Assembly (NCBI GenBank): GCA_046723645.1
Contig: JBKOUY010000071.1
Coordinates: 1 to 27,036 of the forward strand
DNA length: 27,036 bases
Source: DASQUK01 sp046723645
GTDB lineage: Bacteria; Actinomycetota; Acidimicrobiia; Acidimicrobiales; VFJN01
Direction of reading: 5' to 3'
The translations under genes were made by a program, and so were the position numbers. The notes under the pieces are model-generated. The model ran no database searches and was not told where the DNA came from. It was given only the letters and a program-made list of their open reading frames with translations. Below are positions 16,003 through 23,866 of the stretch, piece by piece; the first letter of the stretch is position 1; each line of letters opens with the position of its first letter.

Positions 16003-16011
16003 GACCGGCTC

Positions 16012-16647
16012 GTGAAGGTGATTGCGATCGACGGGCCCGCGGGTTCCGGCAAGTCGACGGTCGCACGCCGCCTGGCCGACCGCCTGGGGCTCGACTACCT
16101 CGACACCGGCGCGATGTACCGGGCGGTCACGTTCGCAGCTCTGCGGCGGGGGATCGACCCCGCGGACACCGGCCCGGTGGCCGACCTGGCGCGGGTCGTC
16201 GACCTCGACGTCACGACCGACCACGTGCGCGTCGACGGGGTCGACGCCACGATCGAGATCCGCGGCCCGGAGGTCTCGCGTGCCGTCTCGCTGGTGGCGG
16301 CGAACCCGGAGGTGCGGGCCGAGCTGGTGCGCCGGCAACGGGAGTGGGGGATGGAGCGGGCCGGCGGGGTGCTGGAGGGACGGGACATCGGCACGGTCGT
16401 GTTCCCCGACGCGGTGCTCAAGGTGTACCTGGATGCCCGACCCGAGGTGCGCGCCGAGCGCCGGGCCGCCGAGGTGTCCGACCTCGACTACGAGACGGTG
16501 GCCGCCGACATGGCGCGCCGGGACGCGCTGGACCAGGGGCGGCAGGCCGACCCGCTGCGGCTGGCCGATGACGCCATCATGCTCGACACCAGCGACATGA
16601 CCATCGACGAGATCGTCGCCGAGCTCGCCCGGAGGATCGATGCCTGA
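16012..16647 (+). CDS. cmk: Cytidylate kinase
   Basis: A 211-residue kinase that phosphorylates CMP and dCMP with ATP. P-loop GPAGSGKST (8-16), the substrate site LDTGAMYRAV (about 29-38), EGRDIGTVVFPDA (about 123-135) and the LID-like basic segment near MARRDALDQGR. Length is normal. The GTG at 16012 starts the conserved KVIAIDGPAGSG. The 3' end overlaps plsC by 8 bases. In Gram-positive genomes cmk commonly neighbours der; here ispH, a DUF512 gene and four other genes lie between them. Confidence 0.97.
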   Translation: MKVIAIDGPAGSGKSTVARRLADRLGLDYLDTGAMYRAVTFAALRRGIDPADTGPVADLARVVDLDVTTDHVRVDGVDATIEIRGPEVSRAVSLVAANPEVRAELVRRQREWGMERAGGVLEGRDIGTVVFPDAVLKVYLDARPEVRAERRAAEVSDLDYETVAADMARRDALDQGRQADPLRLADDAIMLDTSDMTIDEIVAELARRIDA

Positions 16648-17377
16648 CGCCGACGAGATCGCCGACGCCAGGTCCGTCCGGCCGCTCGACGCCCGCGCGG
16701 CCCGGGTGGAGCCGGTGGACATCCACCCGCCGACCCGCCTCGAGCGATCCGCCTACGGAGCGATCCGGGGCGCCTTTGCCCTGCTGGCCAAGCCCTACTT
16801 CCGCCTGGAGATCCGCGGCCGCGAGCACGTGCCGGCCCACGGTCCCTTCGTGCTCGCCCCGGTCCACCGGTCGAATCTCGACTTCATCCTCGTGTCGGCG
16901 CTCACCCGCACCCGCATGCGCTACATGGGCAAGGCGTCGATCTGGAAGTGGGGGTGGGGCGGCAGGTTCGTGTCGATGCTCGGTGCGTTCCCCGTGCACC
17001 GGGGCTCCGCCGACCGGGACGCGCTGCGCACGTGCGTGGCCGTGATCGAGAACGGTGAGCCGCTGGTGATGTTCCCGGAGGGCACGCGACGGTCGGGGCC
17101 GGTGGTGGAGGACCTCTTCGACGGTCCGGCGTACATCGCCGCGCGGACCGGCGTGCCTTTGGTGCCCGTGGGGATCGGTGGGTCGGACAAGGCGATGCCG
17201 GTGGGGTCGAAACTCATCCGGCCGCACCGGATCGTCATGGTCGTGGGCGAGGCGATCGCTCCGCCACCGGGCGACGGCAGCGGCCGGGTCCGCCGGCGGG
17301 TGGTGCGCGAGCTGACCGAGCGGCTGCGGGAGTCGGTGCAGGCGCTCTACGACGAGGCCCGCAGCCTGGCCGGCTGA
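16640..17377 (+). CDS. 1-acyl-sn-glycerol-3-phosphate acyltransferase (PlsC-like)
   Basis: A 245-residue membrane-associated acyltransferase that would add the second acyl chain to lysophosphatidate. The catalytic HX4D is HRSNLD (His76, Asp81), followed by GAFPVHRG (115-122) and FPEGTRRSG (145-153), both expected for the family. A weak hydrophobic segment at about 40-50 may serve as a membrane contact. The ATG at 16640 overlaps cmk by 8 bases. cmk-plsC neighbours also occur in firmicutes and other actinobacteria. It converges on the DUF1269-like gene, with 12 bases between stops. The precise acyl acceptor cannot be read from sequence. Confidence 0.88.
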   Translation: MPDADEIADARSVRPLDARAARVEPVDIHPPTRLERSAYGAIRGAFALLAKPYFRLEIRGREHVPAHGPFVLAPVHRSNLDFILVSALTRTRMRYMGKASIWKWGWGGRFVSMLGAFPVHRGSADRDALRTCVAVIENGEPLVMFPEGTRRSGPVVEDLFDGPAYIAARTGVPLVPVGIGGSDKAMPVGSKLIRPHRIVMVVGEAIAPPPGDGSGRVRRRVVRELTERLRESVQALYDEARSLAG

Positions 17378-17389
17378 GGAGGCGGGTGC

Positions 17390-17914
17390 CTACTGCGCCA
17401 GCGCCTCGCGCATCCGGTTGAGCCAGTCGGCGTCCAGGTTGGCGTACAGCAGGTTCGCCCCGGCGAAGCGCTTGAGCTCGCTCACCAGCGCGTCGCGGTC
17501 GAGGTCCTCGACCAGGAGCACGAGCGTGGTCGTACCGGGCTGCACGGTCTCACGGAACCACCCCACCCACTCGTCGCTCACGCCGTGGTCGATGACCTTG
17601 GCGGCTACCACGCCCGTTCCGGCGCCGACGCCGGCACCGATGGCCCAGCCCACGGGACCACCGAGGATCAGGCCGAACAGGCCGGCCCACAGCGCCCCCG
17701 AGAGGGCCGAACGGCCGGCCGTCGGGTCGACCGTCTCGCGCACCGTCGTGTGGCCGGACTCGTCCTTGGTCACGAACACGGCATCCAACAACTTCAGGCG
17801 CTGGTTGGCGGCGAGCCGCGTCGCCGCGGTCAGGAACTCCTGGGCACGGAAGGCATCACCGAAGGAGACGCCGACCAGCGTGCGCTCCTTCTGCTCCACG
17901 GGGGGATCAGTCAC
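17390..17914 (-). CDS. DUF1269-like protein with glycine-zipper segment
   Basis: A 174-residue protein. The N-terminal half (RTLVGVSFGDAFRAQEFLTAA ...) has an alpha/beta look. Residues about 80-105 form a Gly-rich hydrophobic hairpin (GLFGLILGGPVGWAIGAGVG), and the C-terminal half (TTTLVLLVEDLDRDALVSEL) resembles a second alpha/beta unit. This arrangement matches DUF1269-type membrane proteins of unknown function. The frame extends to 18580 only as a shadow of the LLM gene. The GTG at 17914 is chosen because it leaves an intergenic region and lies 6 bases after a CAGGCT box. Divergent from the LLM gene. Confidence 0.8.
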   Translation of the reverse strand: MTDPPVEQKERTLVGVSFGDAFRAQEFLTAATRLAANQRLKLLDAVFVTKDESGHTTVRETVDPTAGRSALSGALWAGLFGLILGGPVGWAIGAGVGAGTGVVAAKVIDHGVSDEWVGWFRETVQPGTTTLVLLVEDLDRDALVSELKRFAGANLLYANLDADWLNRMREALAQ

Positions 17915-17920
17915 GCCACC

Positions 17921-17926
17921 AGCCTG
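17921..17926 (-). promoter_or_regulatory. -10-like box of the DUF1269-like gene
   Basis: On the minus strand CAGGCT ends 6 bases before the GTG at 17914. The first base is C instead of T, so it is a weak match to TAnnnT. Confidence 0.25.
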
Positions 17927-17964
17927 GCACGGCTCGACGGGGGTGGCTCGCAGCGCCACCTCAC

Positions 17965-17970
17965 TAGCCT
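17965..17970 (+). promoter_or_regulatory. -10 element of the LLM-class gene
   Basis: TAGCCT ends 7 bases before the ATG at 17978, identical in sequence and spacing to the TraR/DksA gene box at 8563. No Shine-Dalgarno sequence. Confidence 0.45.
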
Positions 17971-17977
17971 CGAGCGG

Positions 17978-18778
17978 ATGCGTACCGGGCTGTTCGTGCC
18001 GATCTTCGGCGAGCTGAGCGACCCCCGGGTCACCGCCCGCCTGGCGGCCGAGGCGGAGGCGGCCGGGTACGACGGCGTCTTCGTGTGGGACCACGTGCAG
18101 TACCGGGCGCCCGCCACGCATGTCGCGGATCCGTGGATCACGCTCGCCGCGATGGCGGTGGCGACCGAACGCGTGCGGATCGGTCCCCTCGTCACGCCGC
18201 TTCCCCGGCGGCGCCCGCACGTCGTTGCGCGCCAGGCCACCGCCATCGACCAGCTCTCGGGCGGGCGATTGGTGCTCGGCGTCGGCACCGGCCGCGACTC
18301 GGCGCGCGAGCTGTCGGCGTTCGGCGAGGAGCTCGACGACGCCACGCGCGGTGCGATGCTCGACGAGGCCCTCGACGTCGTCTGCGGCCTGTGGTCCGGC
18401 CACGAGGTGCGCCACGCCGGCGTCCATTACGCCGCCGACCGCGTGACGTTCCAGCCCACGCCCGTCCAGCGGCCGCGGGTGCCGCTGTGGGTCGCCGGGC
18501 GCTGGCCCAACCGCCGGCCGCTGCACCGGGCGGCCCGCTACGACGGCTACTTCCCGATCGACCTCGGGTCCCCGGAGCAACTCGCCGAGCTGGTCGGCGA
18601 GCTCGAGGCACGACGCTCCCCGGGCGCGCCGTTCGACATCGCCGTCGAGGGCTGGCCGGGCGACGACCCGGCACCGTGGGTCGCCGCGGGCGCCACCTGG
18701 TGGCTGGTGCGGTTCTCGCCGTTCGACATCGACGCCGCGGCCGTCCGGGACGTCATCGCGGGCGGGCCCCCGCAGTAG
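17978..18778 (+). CDS. LLM-class flavin-dependent oxidoreductase
   Basis: A 266-residue luciferase-like protein, probably using F420 or FMN. Family segments are RTGLFVPIFGE (2-12), AAGYDGVFVWDHVQY (about 29-43), ERVRIGPLVTPLPRRRPHVVARQATAIDQLSGGRLVLGVGTG in the middle (read as blocks at about 70-110), and VPLWVAGRWPNRRPLHRAARYDG. It is shorter than many members (about 300-350 aa) but the barrel core looks complete. Such genes are abundant in actinobacteria and the substrate cannot be inferred. The frame is open upstream to 17585, but the ATG at 17978 matches the family start and a TAGCCT box. Its TAG lies in the left arm of the 66-bp palindrome. Confidence 0.9.
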   Translation: MRTGLFVPIFGELSDPRVTARLAAEAEAAGYDGVFVWDHVQYRAPATHVADPWITLAAMAVATERVRIGPLVTPLPRRRPHVVARQATAIDQLSGGRLVLGVGTGRDSARELSAFGEELDDATRGAMLDEALDVVCGLWSGHEVRHAGVHYAADRVTFQPTPVQRPRVPLWVAGRWPNRRPLHRAARYDGYFPIDLGSPEQLAELVGELEARRSPGAPFDIAVEGWPGDDPAPWVAAGATWWLVRFSPFDIDAAAVRDVIAGGPPQ

Positions 18779-18841
18779 TGGACCCTCGCGGAAGTCATCG
18801 TGGCGTCTCGCCGGCCACGGAACTTCGGCGAGCGCCCACTA
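18776..18841. repeat. 66-bp imperfect palindrome between convergent genes
   Basis: The ends TAGTGG (18776-18781) and CCACTA (18836-18841) are perfect. Arms of 20 bases pair at 17 of 20 positions, followed by an internal loop and a further 6-bp stem (CGTGGC/GCCACG) around a 9-base loop. It fills almost the whole gap between the LLM and ispH genes. It may act as a bidirectional terminator or be a REP-like dispersed palindrome. Confidence 0.65.
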
Positions 18842-18850
18842 ACCGTCGGC

Positions 18851-19882
18851 TCAGGCCAGTATGGCCAGCACGTCGCTGGCGCGGAGCTGGCGGTCGTTGA
18901 CCTCCGGGCGGTCGGGCACGGACCCACCGAACCCGAACGTGGCCAGGACATCCACGCCGCTGAGCAGGTCGCGCAGCTCGCGCGGCGGGGGGAAGTACTC
19001 GTCCTCGTCGGTGATCCGCACCTCGTCGACGCCCTCGGCCGGCGCCAAGCGGGCGATGACGGCGTCGACGAGTTCCTCGGGCGCCGATGCCCCGGCCGTG
19101 ACCCCGACCGTCCCGGTCAGGTCGTCGGGCAGCTCGCCGGCGGCGTTGACCCGGTAGACGCGGGCGCAGCCCGACTCGTGCGCCAGCTTCTCCAGCGCCC
19201 GGGTGTTGGACGAGTTGGCCGAGCCGATGACCACCACGGCATTGCAGCGGGACGCGATCTCGGCCAGGGCTGACTGGCGGTTGGTGGTGGCGAAGCACAG
19301 GTCGCTGCGGCCGGGCCTCCACAGGCCCGGGAACCGGTCGGCCGCCCGGTCGGCGACGGCGGCCCAGTCGCGGTGCGAGAGCGTGGTCTGCGCCAGCAGG
19401 GCGACCGGCTGGTCGGTGGCGGGGAGGGCGTCGACGTCGGACACGGACTCCACGAGCTCGATGGCGTCGGGCGCCACCGCCATGGTGCCGACGGCCTCCT
19501 CGTGGCCCTCGTGGCCCACGTACACGATGCGGTAGCCCTTTCCTGACCGCACCTTGACCTCGTGGTGCACCTTGGTGACCAGCGGGCACACAGCGTTGAC
19601 GACGTAGCTGCCGCGTGCCCGGGCGGCGGCCACGACCTCGGGGGCGGACCCGTGCGCCGAGAGCATGATCGGGCGCCCCTCCGGCACCTCGGCGATGTCG
19701 TCGACGAAGACCACGCCGAGGTCGCGGAACCTGTCGACGACCTGCTGGTTGTGAACGATCTCGTGGTAGCAGTACACGGGCGGCTCGAACGCCCGGACCA
19801 TCCAGGCCAGCGCCTTGATCGCCATCTCGACGCCCGCGCAGAACCCGCGGGGCGCGGCGAGGAGGACCTTGTCCACTGGCAT
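18851..19882 (-). CDS. ispH: 4-hydroxy-3-methylbut-2-enyl diphosphate reductase
   Basis: Last step of the MEP isoprenoid pathway, making IPP and DMAPP with a [4Fe-4S] cluster. 343 residues. The three cluster ligands are Cys15 (APRGFCAGV), Cys99 (NAVCPLVTKVH) and Cys196 (SDLCFATTNRQ). Substrate-binding segments YCYHEIVHN, SAHGSAPEV, HEEAVGTM, AQTTLSHRDW and GSANSSNTRAL are present. The frame extends to 19933, but MPVDKVLLAAPRG is the natural N-terminus. The ATG at 19882 lies 6 bases after TACGCT. It is divergent from the DUF512 gene with 77 bases between starts, and its stop faces the 66-bp palindrome. Confidence 0.97.
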   Translation of the reverse strand: MPVDKVLLAAPRGFCAGVEMAIKALAWMVRAFEPPVYCYHEIVHNQQVVDRFRDLGVVFVDDIAEVPEGRPIMLSAHGSAPEVVAAARARGSYVVNAVCPLVTKVHHEVKVRSGKGYRIVYVGHEGHEEAVGTMAVAPDAIELVESVSDVDALPATDQPVALLAQTTLSHRDWAAVADRAADRFPGLWRPGRSDLCFATTNRQSALAEIASRCNAVVVIGSANSSNTRALEKLAHESGCARVYRVNAAGELPDDLTGTVGVTAGASAPEELVDAVIARLAPAEGVDEVRITDEDEYFPPPRELRDLLSGVDVLATFGFGGSVPDRPEVNDRQLRASDVLAILA

Positions 19883-19888
19883 CCATCC

Positions 19889-19894
19889 AGCGTA
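19889..19894 (-). promoter_or_regulatory. -10 element of ispH
   Basis: On the minus strand TACGCT ends 6 bases before the ATG at 19882. No Shine-Dalgarno sequence. Confidence 0.45.
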
Positions 19895-19944
19895 CCGAGG
19901 GCGGGCACGCACCTCGTCGGGCGACCGGTCCACCAGCAGGTCAG

Positions 19945-19950
19945 TAGACT
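19945..19950 (+). promoter_or_regulatory. -10 element of the DUF512 gene
   Basis: TAGACT ends 9 bases before the GTG at 19960. It would also drive der, whose start is 1 base after the DUF512 stop. Confidence 0.4.
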
Positions 19951-19959
19951 GCGTCGCCT

Positions 19960-21387
19960 GTGTCTGCGCCCCGTGTCGTTGCCGTCGCGCCCGGATCGCC
20001 GGCCGCGCGCGTCGGCCTGGTGGAGGGTGACGAGATCCTCTCCATCAACGGCGAGATGCCCCGCGACCTGCTCGAGTGGCGCCAGCTCGTCGACGACGCC
20101 CCGCTGGCGGTCGAGGTCCGCCGAGGCGGGCTCGAGACGCTCGTGGAGGTCGACAAGCGGTCCGGTGAGCCGCTGGGGGTCGAGGTGCACTCGGCGCTGT
20201 TCGACAGGGTGCGGACCTGCGACAACCACTGCGAGTTCTGCTTCATCTACCAGCTGCCATCCCGCCGGAGCGACGGTGGGAGCGGAGGGCATGTTCTGAG
20301 GCCCAGCCTGTACCTCAAGGACGACGACTACCGCCTGTCGTTCCTCTACGGGAACTTCACCACCCTCACCCGGTTCACGGAGGCGGACCTCGAGCGCGTG
20401 GTGAGCGAGGGGCTGAGCCCGCTCTACGTGAGCATCCACGCGACCGACCCGAAGGTCCGGGCGGAGATGCTGCGCAACCGCCGGGGCGCCACCAGCCTGC
20501 GCTGGCTGCGGGCGCTGCTCGACCACGGCGTCGAGGTCCACGGCCAGGTGGTCGTGTGCCCGGGGGTCAACGACGGCGCGGTGCTCGACGACACGCTGGC
20601 CGGAGTGCTCGATCGCTACGCCGAGCTGGCGTCGCTGTGTGTGGTGCCCCTGGGCGTGTCGCGCTTCAACACGGAGGCGCGCATGCGGCCGCACACCCGG
20701 GCCGAGGCGGTCGCCGTGGTCGACTGCGTCCACGACTGGCAGCAGGTCTTCACGGCCACCCTCGGCCACCCCATGGTCTTCGCGGCCGACGAGTACTACC
20801 TCGTCGCCGATCGACCGTTCCCGGATGCGGCCCTCTACGGCGATTTTCCCATGTACGAGGACGGCATCGGCATGGCGCGGGCCTTCGAGGCCGAGCTGTT
20901 CGGGACGGGGTGGCGGGCGACGTCCGAGGACCGCGGCGGCTTCTTCCGCTCGGCCGACGCGGACCTGTCGGGTTCGTCCGACGCCGAGTACGAGCCCTAC
21001 CGTGGCGTGCGGGCCACCGGCGACCAGCTGCTGCGGATCGGTCCCCGCCGGGGCGCCCCGATCGCCATCGTGACCGCGCCCTACGGCGCCCGCGTCCTGG
21101 GCCCGCTGGTCGGACGGCTAGGCCGGCCCGACGTCCGGATCGTGACCGTCGACAACCGGTACTTCGGCGGGAACGTGGCGGTGTCGGGCCTGATGGTGGG
21201 GGCCGATCTGGCCCGCGTCCTCGCCCACCAGCCGCCGGGCCATCGCTACCTCCTGCCGGACGTGTGCCTGACGCAGGGCAGGTTCCTCGACGGCACCGGT
21301 CCCGGCGACCTGCCCCTGCCTGTCGAGGTCGTCCCCGCCGACGGCCACGCGTTGCGGGCGGTCGTGGGCGCTCCCGCGGGAGGCTGA
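19960..21387 (+). CDS. DUF512 radical-SAM protein with PDZ domain
   Basis: A 475-residue protein. Residues about 4-65 form a PDZ-like domain (VAVAPGSPAARVGLVEGDEI). A radical-SAM-type cluster motif follows as C-x3-C-x2-C at Cys87, Cys91 and Cys94 (RTCDNHCEFCFIYQLP). Family landmarks SLYLKDDDYRLSFLYGNFTT and LYVSIHATDP come next, then the DUF512 C-terminal domain ending near DVCLTQGRFLDG. Its reaction is not known; genes of this family often sit beside der. Residues 101-112, just after the cluster motif, look like an in-frame insertion. GTG start 9 bases after TAGACT; der begins 1 base after its stop. Confidence 0.92.
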   Translation: MSAPRVVAVAPGSPAARVGLVEGDEILSINGEMPRDLLEWRQLVDDAPLAVEVRRGGLETLVEVDKRSGEPLGVEVHSALFDRVRTCDNHCEFCFIYQLPSRRSDGGSGGHVLRPSLYLKDDDYRLSFLYGNFTTLTRFTEADLERVVSEGLSPLYVSIHATDPKVRAEMLRNRRGATSLRWLRALLDHGVEVHGQVVVCPGVNDGAVLDDTLAGVLDRYAELASLCVVPLGVSRFNTEARMRPHTRAEAVAVVDCVHDWQQVFTATLGHPMVFAADEYYLVADRPFPDAALYGDFPMYEDGIGMARAFEAELFGTGWRATSEDRGGFFRSADADLSGSSDAEYEPYRGVRATGDQLLRIGPRRGAPIAIVTAPYGARVLGPLVGRLGRPDVRIVTVDNRYFGGNVAVSGLMVGADLARVLAHQPPGHRYLLPDVCLTQGRFLDGTGPGDLPLPVEVVPADGHALRAVVGAPAGG

Positions 21388-21388
21388 C

Positions 21389-22708
21389 GTGGAGCTACCG
21401 GTGGTCGCCATCGTGGGGCGGCCCAACGTCGGCAAGTCGACGCTGCTCAACCGGATCGTCGGTCGACGGGCGGCCATCGTGGAGGAGCGCCCGGGGGTCA
21501 CGCGCGACCGCAAGGACGTCGACGCCGACTGGCTCGGCCGGGCGTTCCGGCTGGTCGACACCGGCGGGTGGATGGTGGGGGGCAGCGACCTCGATGCCAA
21601 GGTGGCCCAACAGGCGGAGCGGGCCATCGCCGACGCCGACGTGGTGCTCTTCGTCGTGGACGTCACGACCGGCGTCACCGAGGAGGACAGCCGGGTCGCC
21701 GAGCTGCTCCGACGGCGGGGCAAGCCGGCGCTGCTGGTGGCCAACAAGGTCGACGACGTGAGCCGCGAGGCGATGGTGTGGGAGATGCTGAGCCTGGGCC
21801 TCGGGGACCCGTACCCCGTCAGCGCGCTCCACGGCCGCGGGACCGGTGACCTGCTGGACGCCGTGGTCGCCCGCCTCCCGGACGCGGAACCGGCGGCCGA
21901 CGGGGAGGCCGTGGCGCCCGACGCAGCTGCGGGCTCGCCCGAGGGCGTCGCCGTCGCCATCGTGGGGCGCCCCAACGTCGGCAAGTCCACCCTGTTCAAC
22001 CAGCTCACCGGCGACGAGCGGTCCGTCGTCCACGACCTGCCCGGCACCACGCGCGACTCGATCGACACCGTGATCGAGACCGAGCTGGGCCCGGTGCGCC
22101 TCGTCGACACCGCCGGCATGCGCCGGCGCTCCAAGATCGGCGAGGGCACCGAGTACTACGCGCTGGTGCGGGCGCTGCAGGCCGTGGACGATGCCGACGT
22201 GGCGCTCCTGGTCATCGACGCCACCGACGGGGTCACCGGGCAGGACCAGCGCCTGGCCGAGCGCATCGACGCCGCCGGGTGCCCGATCGTGCTGGTGCTC
22301 AACAAGTGGGAGTTGCTCGACAGCGACCAGCGGGCCGAGCTGCGCTGGCAGGTGGGCGACAAGCTGCGGTTCATCGGCGACGCGCCGGTCCTGCCGATCA
22401 CGGCGCTCACCGGCCGTGGCGTCCACAAGCTCTTCCCGGCGCTGGCCCGCAGCGTCGACGCCTACCACCGGCGCATCCCCACGGCCCGGGTCAACGCCGT
22501 CATCCAGGAAGCCCAGCAGGCACACGCCGCTCCGGGCGGCGCCCGCGTGCTCTACGCGACCCAGGGCGCCGCCGAGCCGCCGACGTTCACCCTGTTCGTC
22601 AACCGGGAGTTGCCGCGCACGTACCTGCGCTACCTCGAGCGCCGGCTCCGGGAGGCGTTCGACCTGGGTGCCACCCCGCTCAAGCTGCGCGTCCGGCGCC
22701 GCGGCTGA
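21389..22708 (+). CDS. der: Ribosome-associated GTPase Der (EngA)
   Basis: A 439-residue GTPase needed for 50S subunit assembly. It has the diagnostic two tandem G domains. The first has VGRPNVGKST (about 9-18), DTGG and NKVD; the second has VGRPNVGKST again (about 192-201), DTAG and NKWE. A C-terminal KH-like domain follows (PTFTLFVNRELPRTYLRYLERR). An acidic Ala/Asp/Glu linker joins the G domains at about 168-188. The GTG start is one base after the DUF512 stop, so the two are co-translated. Complete and of typical length. Confidence 0.98.
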   Translation: MELPVVAIVGRPNVGKSTLLNRIVGRRAAIVEERPGVTRDRKDVDADWLGRAFRLVDTGGWMVGGSDLDAKVAQQAERAIADADVVLFVVDVTTGVTEEDSRVAELLRRRGKPALLVANKVDDVSREAMVWEMLSLGLGDPYPVSALHGRGTGDLLDAVVARLPDAEPAADGEAVAPDAAAGSPEGVAVAIVGRPNVGKSTLFNQLTGDERSVVHDLPGTTRDSIDTVIETELGPVRLVDTAGMRRRSKIGEGTEYYALVRALQAVDDADVALLVIDATDGVTGQDQRLAERIDAAGCPIVLVLNKWELLDSDQRAELRWQVGDKLRFIGDAPVLPITALTGRGVHKLFPALARSVDAYHRRIPTARVNAVIQEAQQAHAAPGGARVLYATQGAAEPPTFTLFVNRELPRTYLRYLERRLREAFDLGATPLKLRVRRRG

Positions 22709-22760
22709 CCGGCCCACCAGCGTCACGTGAACGCCACACACCGCCCCGCTGTCCCCCCGG

Positions 22761-22766
22761 TAGCAT
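22761..22766 (+). promoter_or_regulatory. -10 element of the SpoIIE-type phosphatase gene
   Basis: TAGCAT ends 10 bases before the ATG at 22777. The same hexamer serves trpS. A perfect TCACGTGA palindrome lies at 22723-22730 but may be chance. Confidence 0.35.
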
Positions 22767-22776
22767 CTTGGCCGAC

Positions 22777-23853
22777 ATGAAGCCGATCCTCGCCCTCGTG
22801 GCGGTCTCTTCCCTGGTGGCGGCCATCGTGTGGGCTCGGTCGACGCGCCGCCTCTTCGTCGTGTGGAAGCGGGTCGAGGGCGAGCGGGGTCCCGACGCCG
22901 ACGTCACCGTGCTGGCGCGGTCGGCGTTTCGCAAGGATCTCCACACGACGTGCCTGTACGCCGTGCTGGCCATCGCCGCCGCCGGCGTGGTCGTGGCGGG
23001 GGAGGACATCCCGAGCCTGCTATTCGTGCTGATCCTGGTCCCGGTGGCGCTGTCGGTGGCGTTCGGCCGCGACTTCACGCGCGAGGCGCAGCTGGCGGAG
23101 GACCGCTCGACCATCGAGCGCAAGGCCGAGGAGGTCCTCAGCCAGGAGGAGCTGGCCCCCAAGCGCTGGGCAGCGCGCCTGGCCCCAGACGAGCTGCCGC
23201 AGTTCGCAGGGTTCGAGCTCGGGCGCGTGTACCAGCCCGGCACCGGGGTCATGGCCGGCGACTTCTTCGACGTGTTCCGGGTGGCGCCGTCCCGCATCGC
23301 CGCGGTCATCGGCGACGTGACCGGCCGCGGCATCGAGGCGTCCATCACCGCCTTCCAGGCGAAGTACCTGCTGCGCGTTTTCCTCCGGCAGTACCGCGAT
23401 CCGGCCCAGGCGCTCGAGGAGCTCAACACCCAGATGCTGGCCCCCGAGCGCACCGAGGAGTTCATCTCCCTGGTGGTCGTCGTCTTCGACACCGATGCCG
23501 GCACGCTGCGCTTCGCCTCGGCCGGCCACCCGGCGGCGTGGCTGTGGCACGACCGCGACGTGCGCCCGCTGCGCTCGACGGGGCCGCTGCTCATGCTCGA
23601 TCCCAAGGGCCATTACCACAGCCGCGAGATCCCCCTGAACGCCGGCGACCTGCTGCTGCTCTACACCGACGGGCTCGCGGAGGTCCGCAACGGGGAGCAG
23701 ATCTTCGGCGAGGAGCGCATCGCCAACTCGCTGCGCCGCGACCCCGGGGTGGCGGCGGGCGTGCTGTGCAAGAACCTGCTGGAGGCGGCGCGGGACTTCG
23801 CCTCCGAGGCGCTGGACGACGACGTGGCGGTGCTGGCCATCCGGCGCACGTGA
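22777..23853 (+). CDS. Membrane-anchored SpoIIE/RsbU-type PP2C phosphatase
   Basis: A 358-residue protein. One helix at about 3-20 and a hydrophobic region at about 58-92 (two short helices) anchor it. A coiled linker (EDRSTIERKAEEVLSQEE) leads to a SpoIIE-type phosphatase domain at about 140-356. Metal-binding and core motifs are GVMAGDFFDV, IGDVTGRGIEAS, ASAGHPAAWL, LLLYTDGLAEVRNG and DDDVAVLAIRR. The family dephosphorylates anti-anti-sigma factors. No PAS, GAF or HAMP sensor is seen, so the input is probably through the membrane part. The frame is open to 22279 only as a shadow of der. No sigma-factor partner lies in the window. Confidence 0.9.
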   Translation: MKPILALVAVSSLVAAIVWARSTRRLFVVWKRVEGERGPDADVTVLARSAFRKDLHTTCLYAVLAIAAAGVVVAGEDIPSLLFVLILVPVALSVAFGRDFTREAQLAEDRSTIERKAEEVLSQEELAPKRWAARLAPDELPQFAGFELGRVYQPGTGVMAGDFFDVFRVAPSRIAAVIGDVTGRGIEASITAFQAKYLLRVFLRQYRDPAQALEELNTQMLAPERTEEFISLVVVVFDTDAGTLRFASAGHPAAWLWHDRDVRPLRSTGPLLMLDPKGHYHSREIPLNAGDLLLLYTDGLAEVRNGEQIFGEERIANSLRRDPGVAAGVLCKNLLEAARDFASEALDDDVAVLAIRRT

Positions 23854-23866
23854 CAGGGTCATCGGC

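Noticed and set aside
17585..17977. Long in-frame extension upstream of the LLM gene
   Set aside because: It overlaps the DUF1269-like gene on the other strand; the family N-terminus and a TAGCCT box support the ATG at 17978.
22723..22730. TCACGTGA palindrome upstream of the SpoIIE-type gene as an operator
   Set aside because: An 8-bp palindrome is expected by chance in a window this size and has no second copy nearby.
22279..22776. In-frame extension of the SpoIIE-type phosphatase gene
   Set aside because: It is a shadow of der; the real N-terminus MKPILALVAV is a membrane helix starting at 22777.
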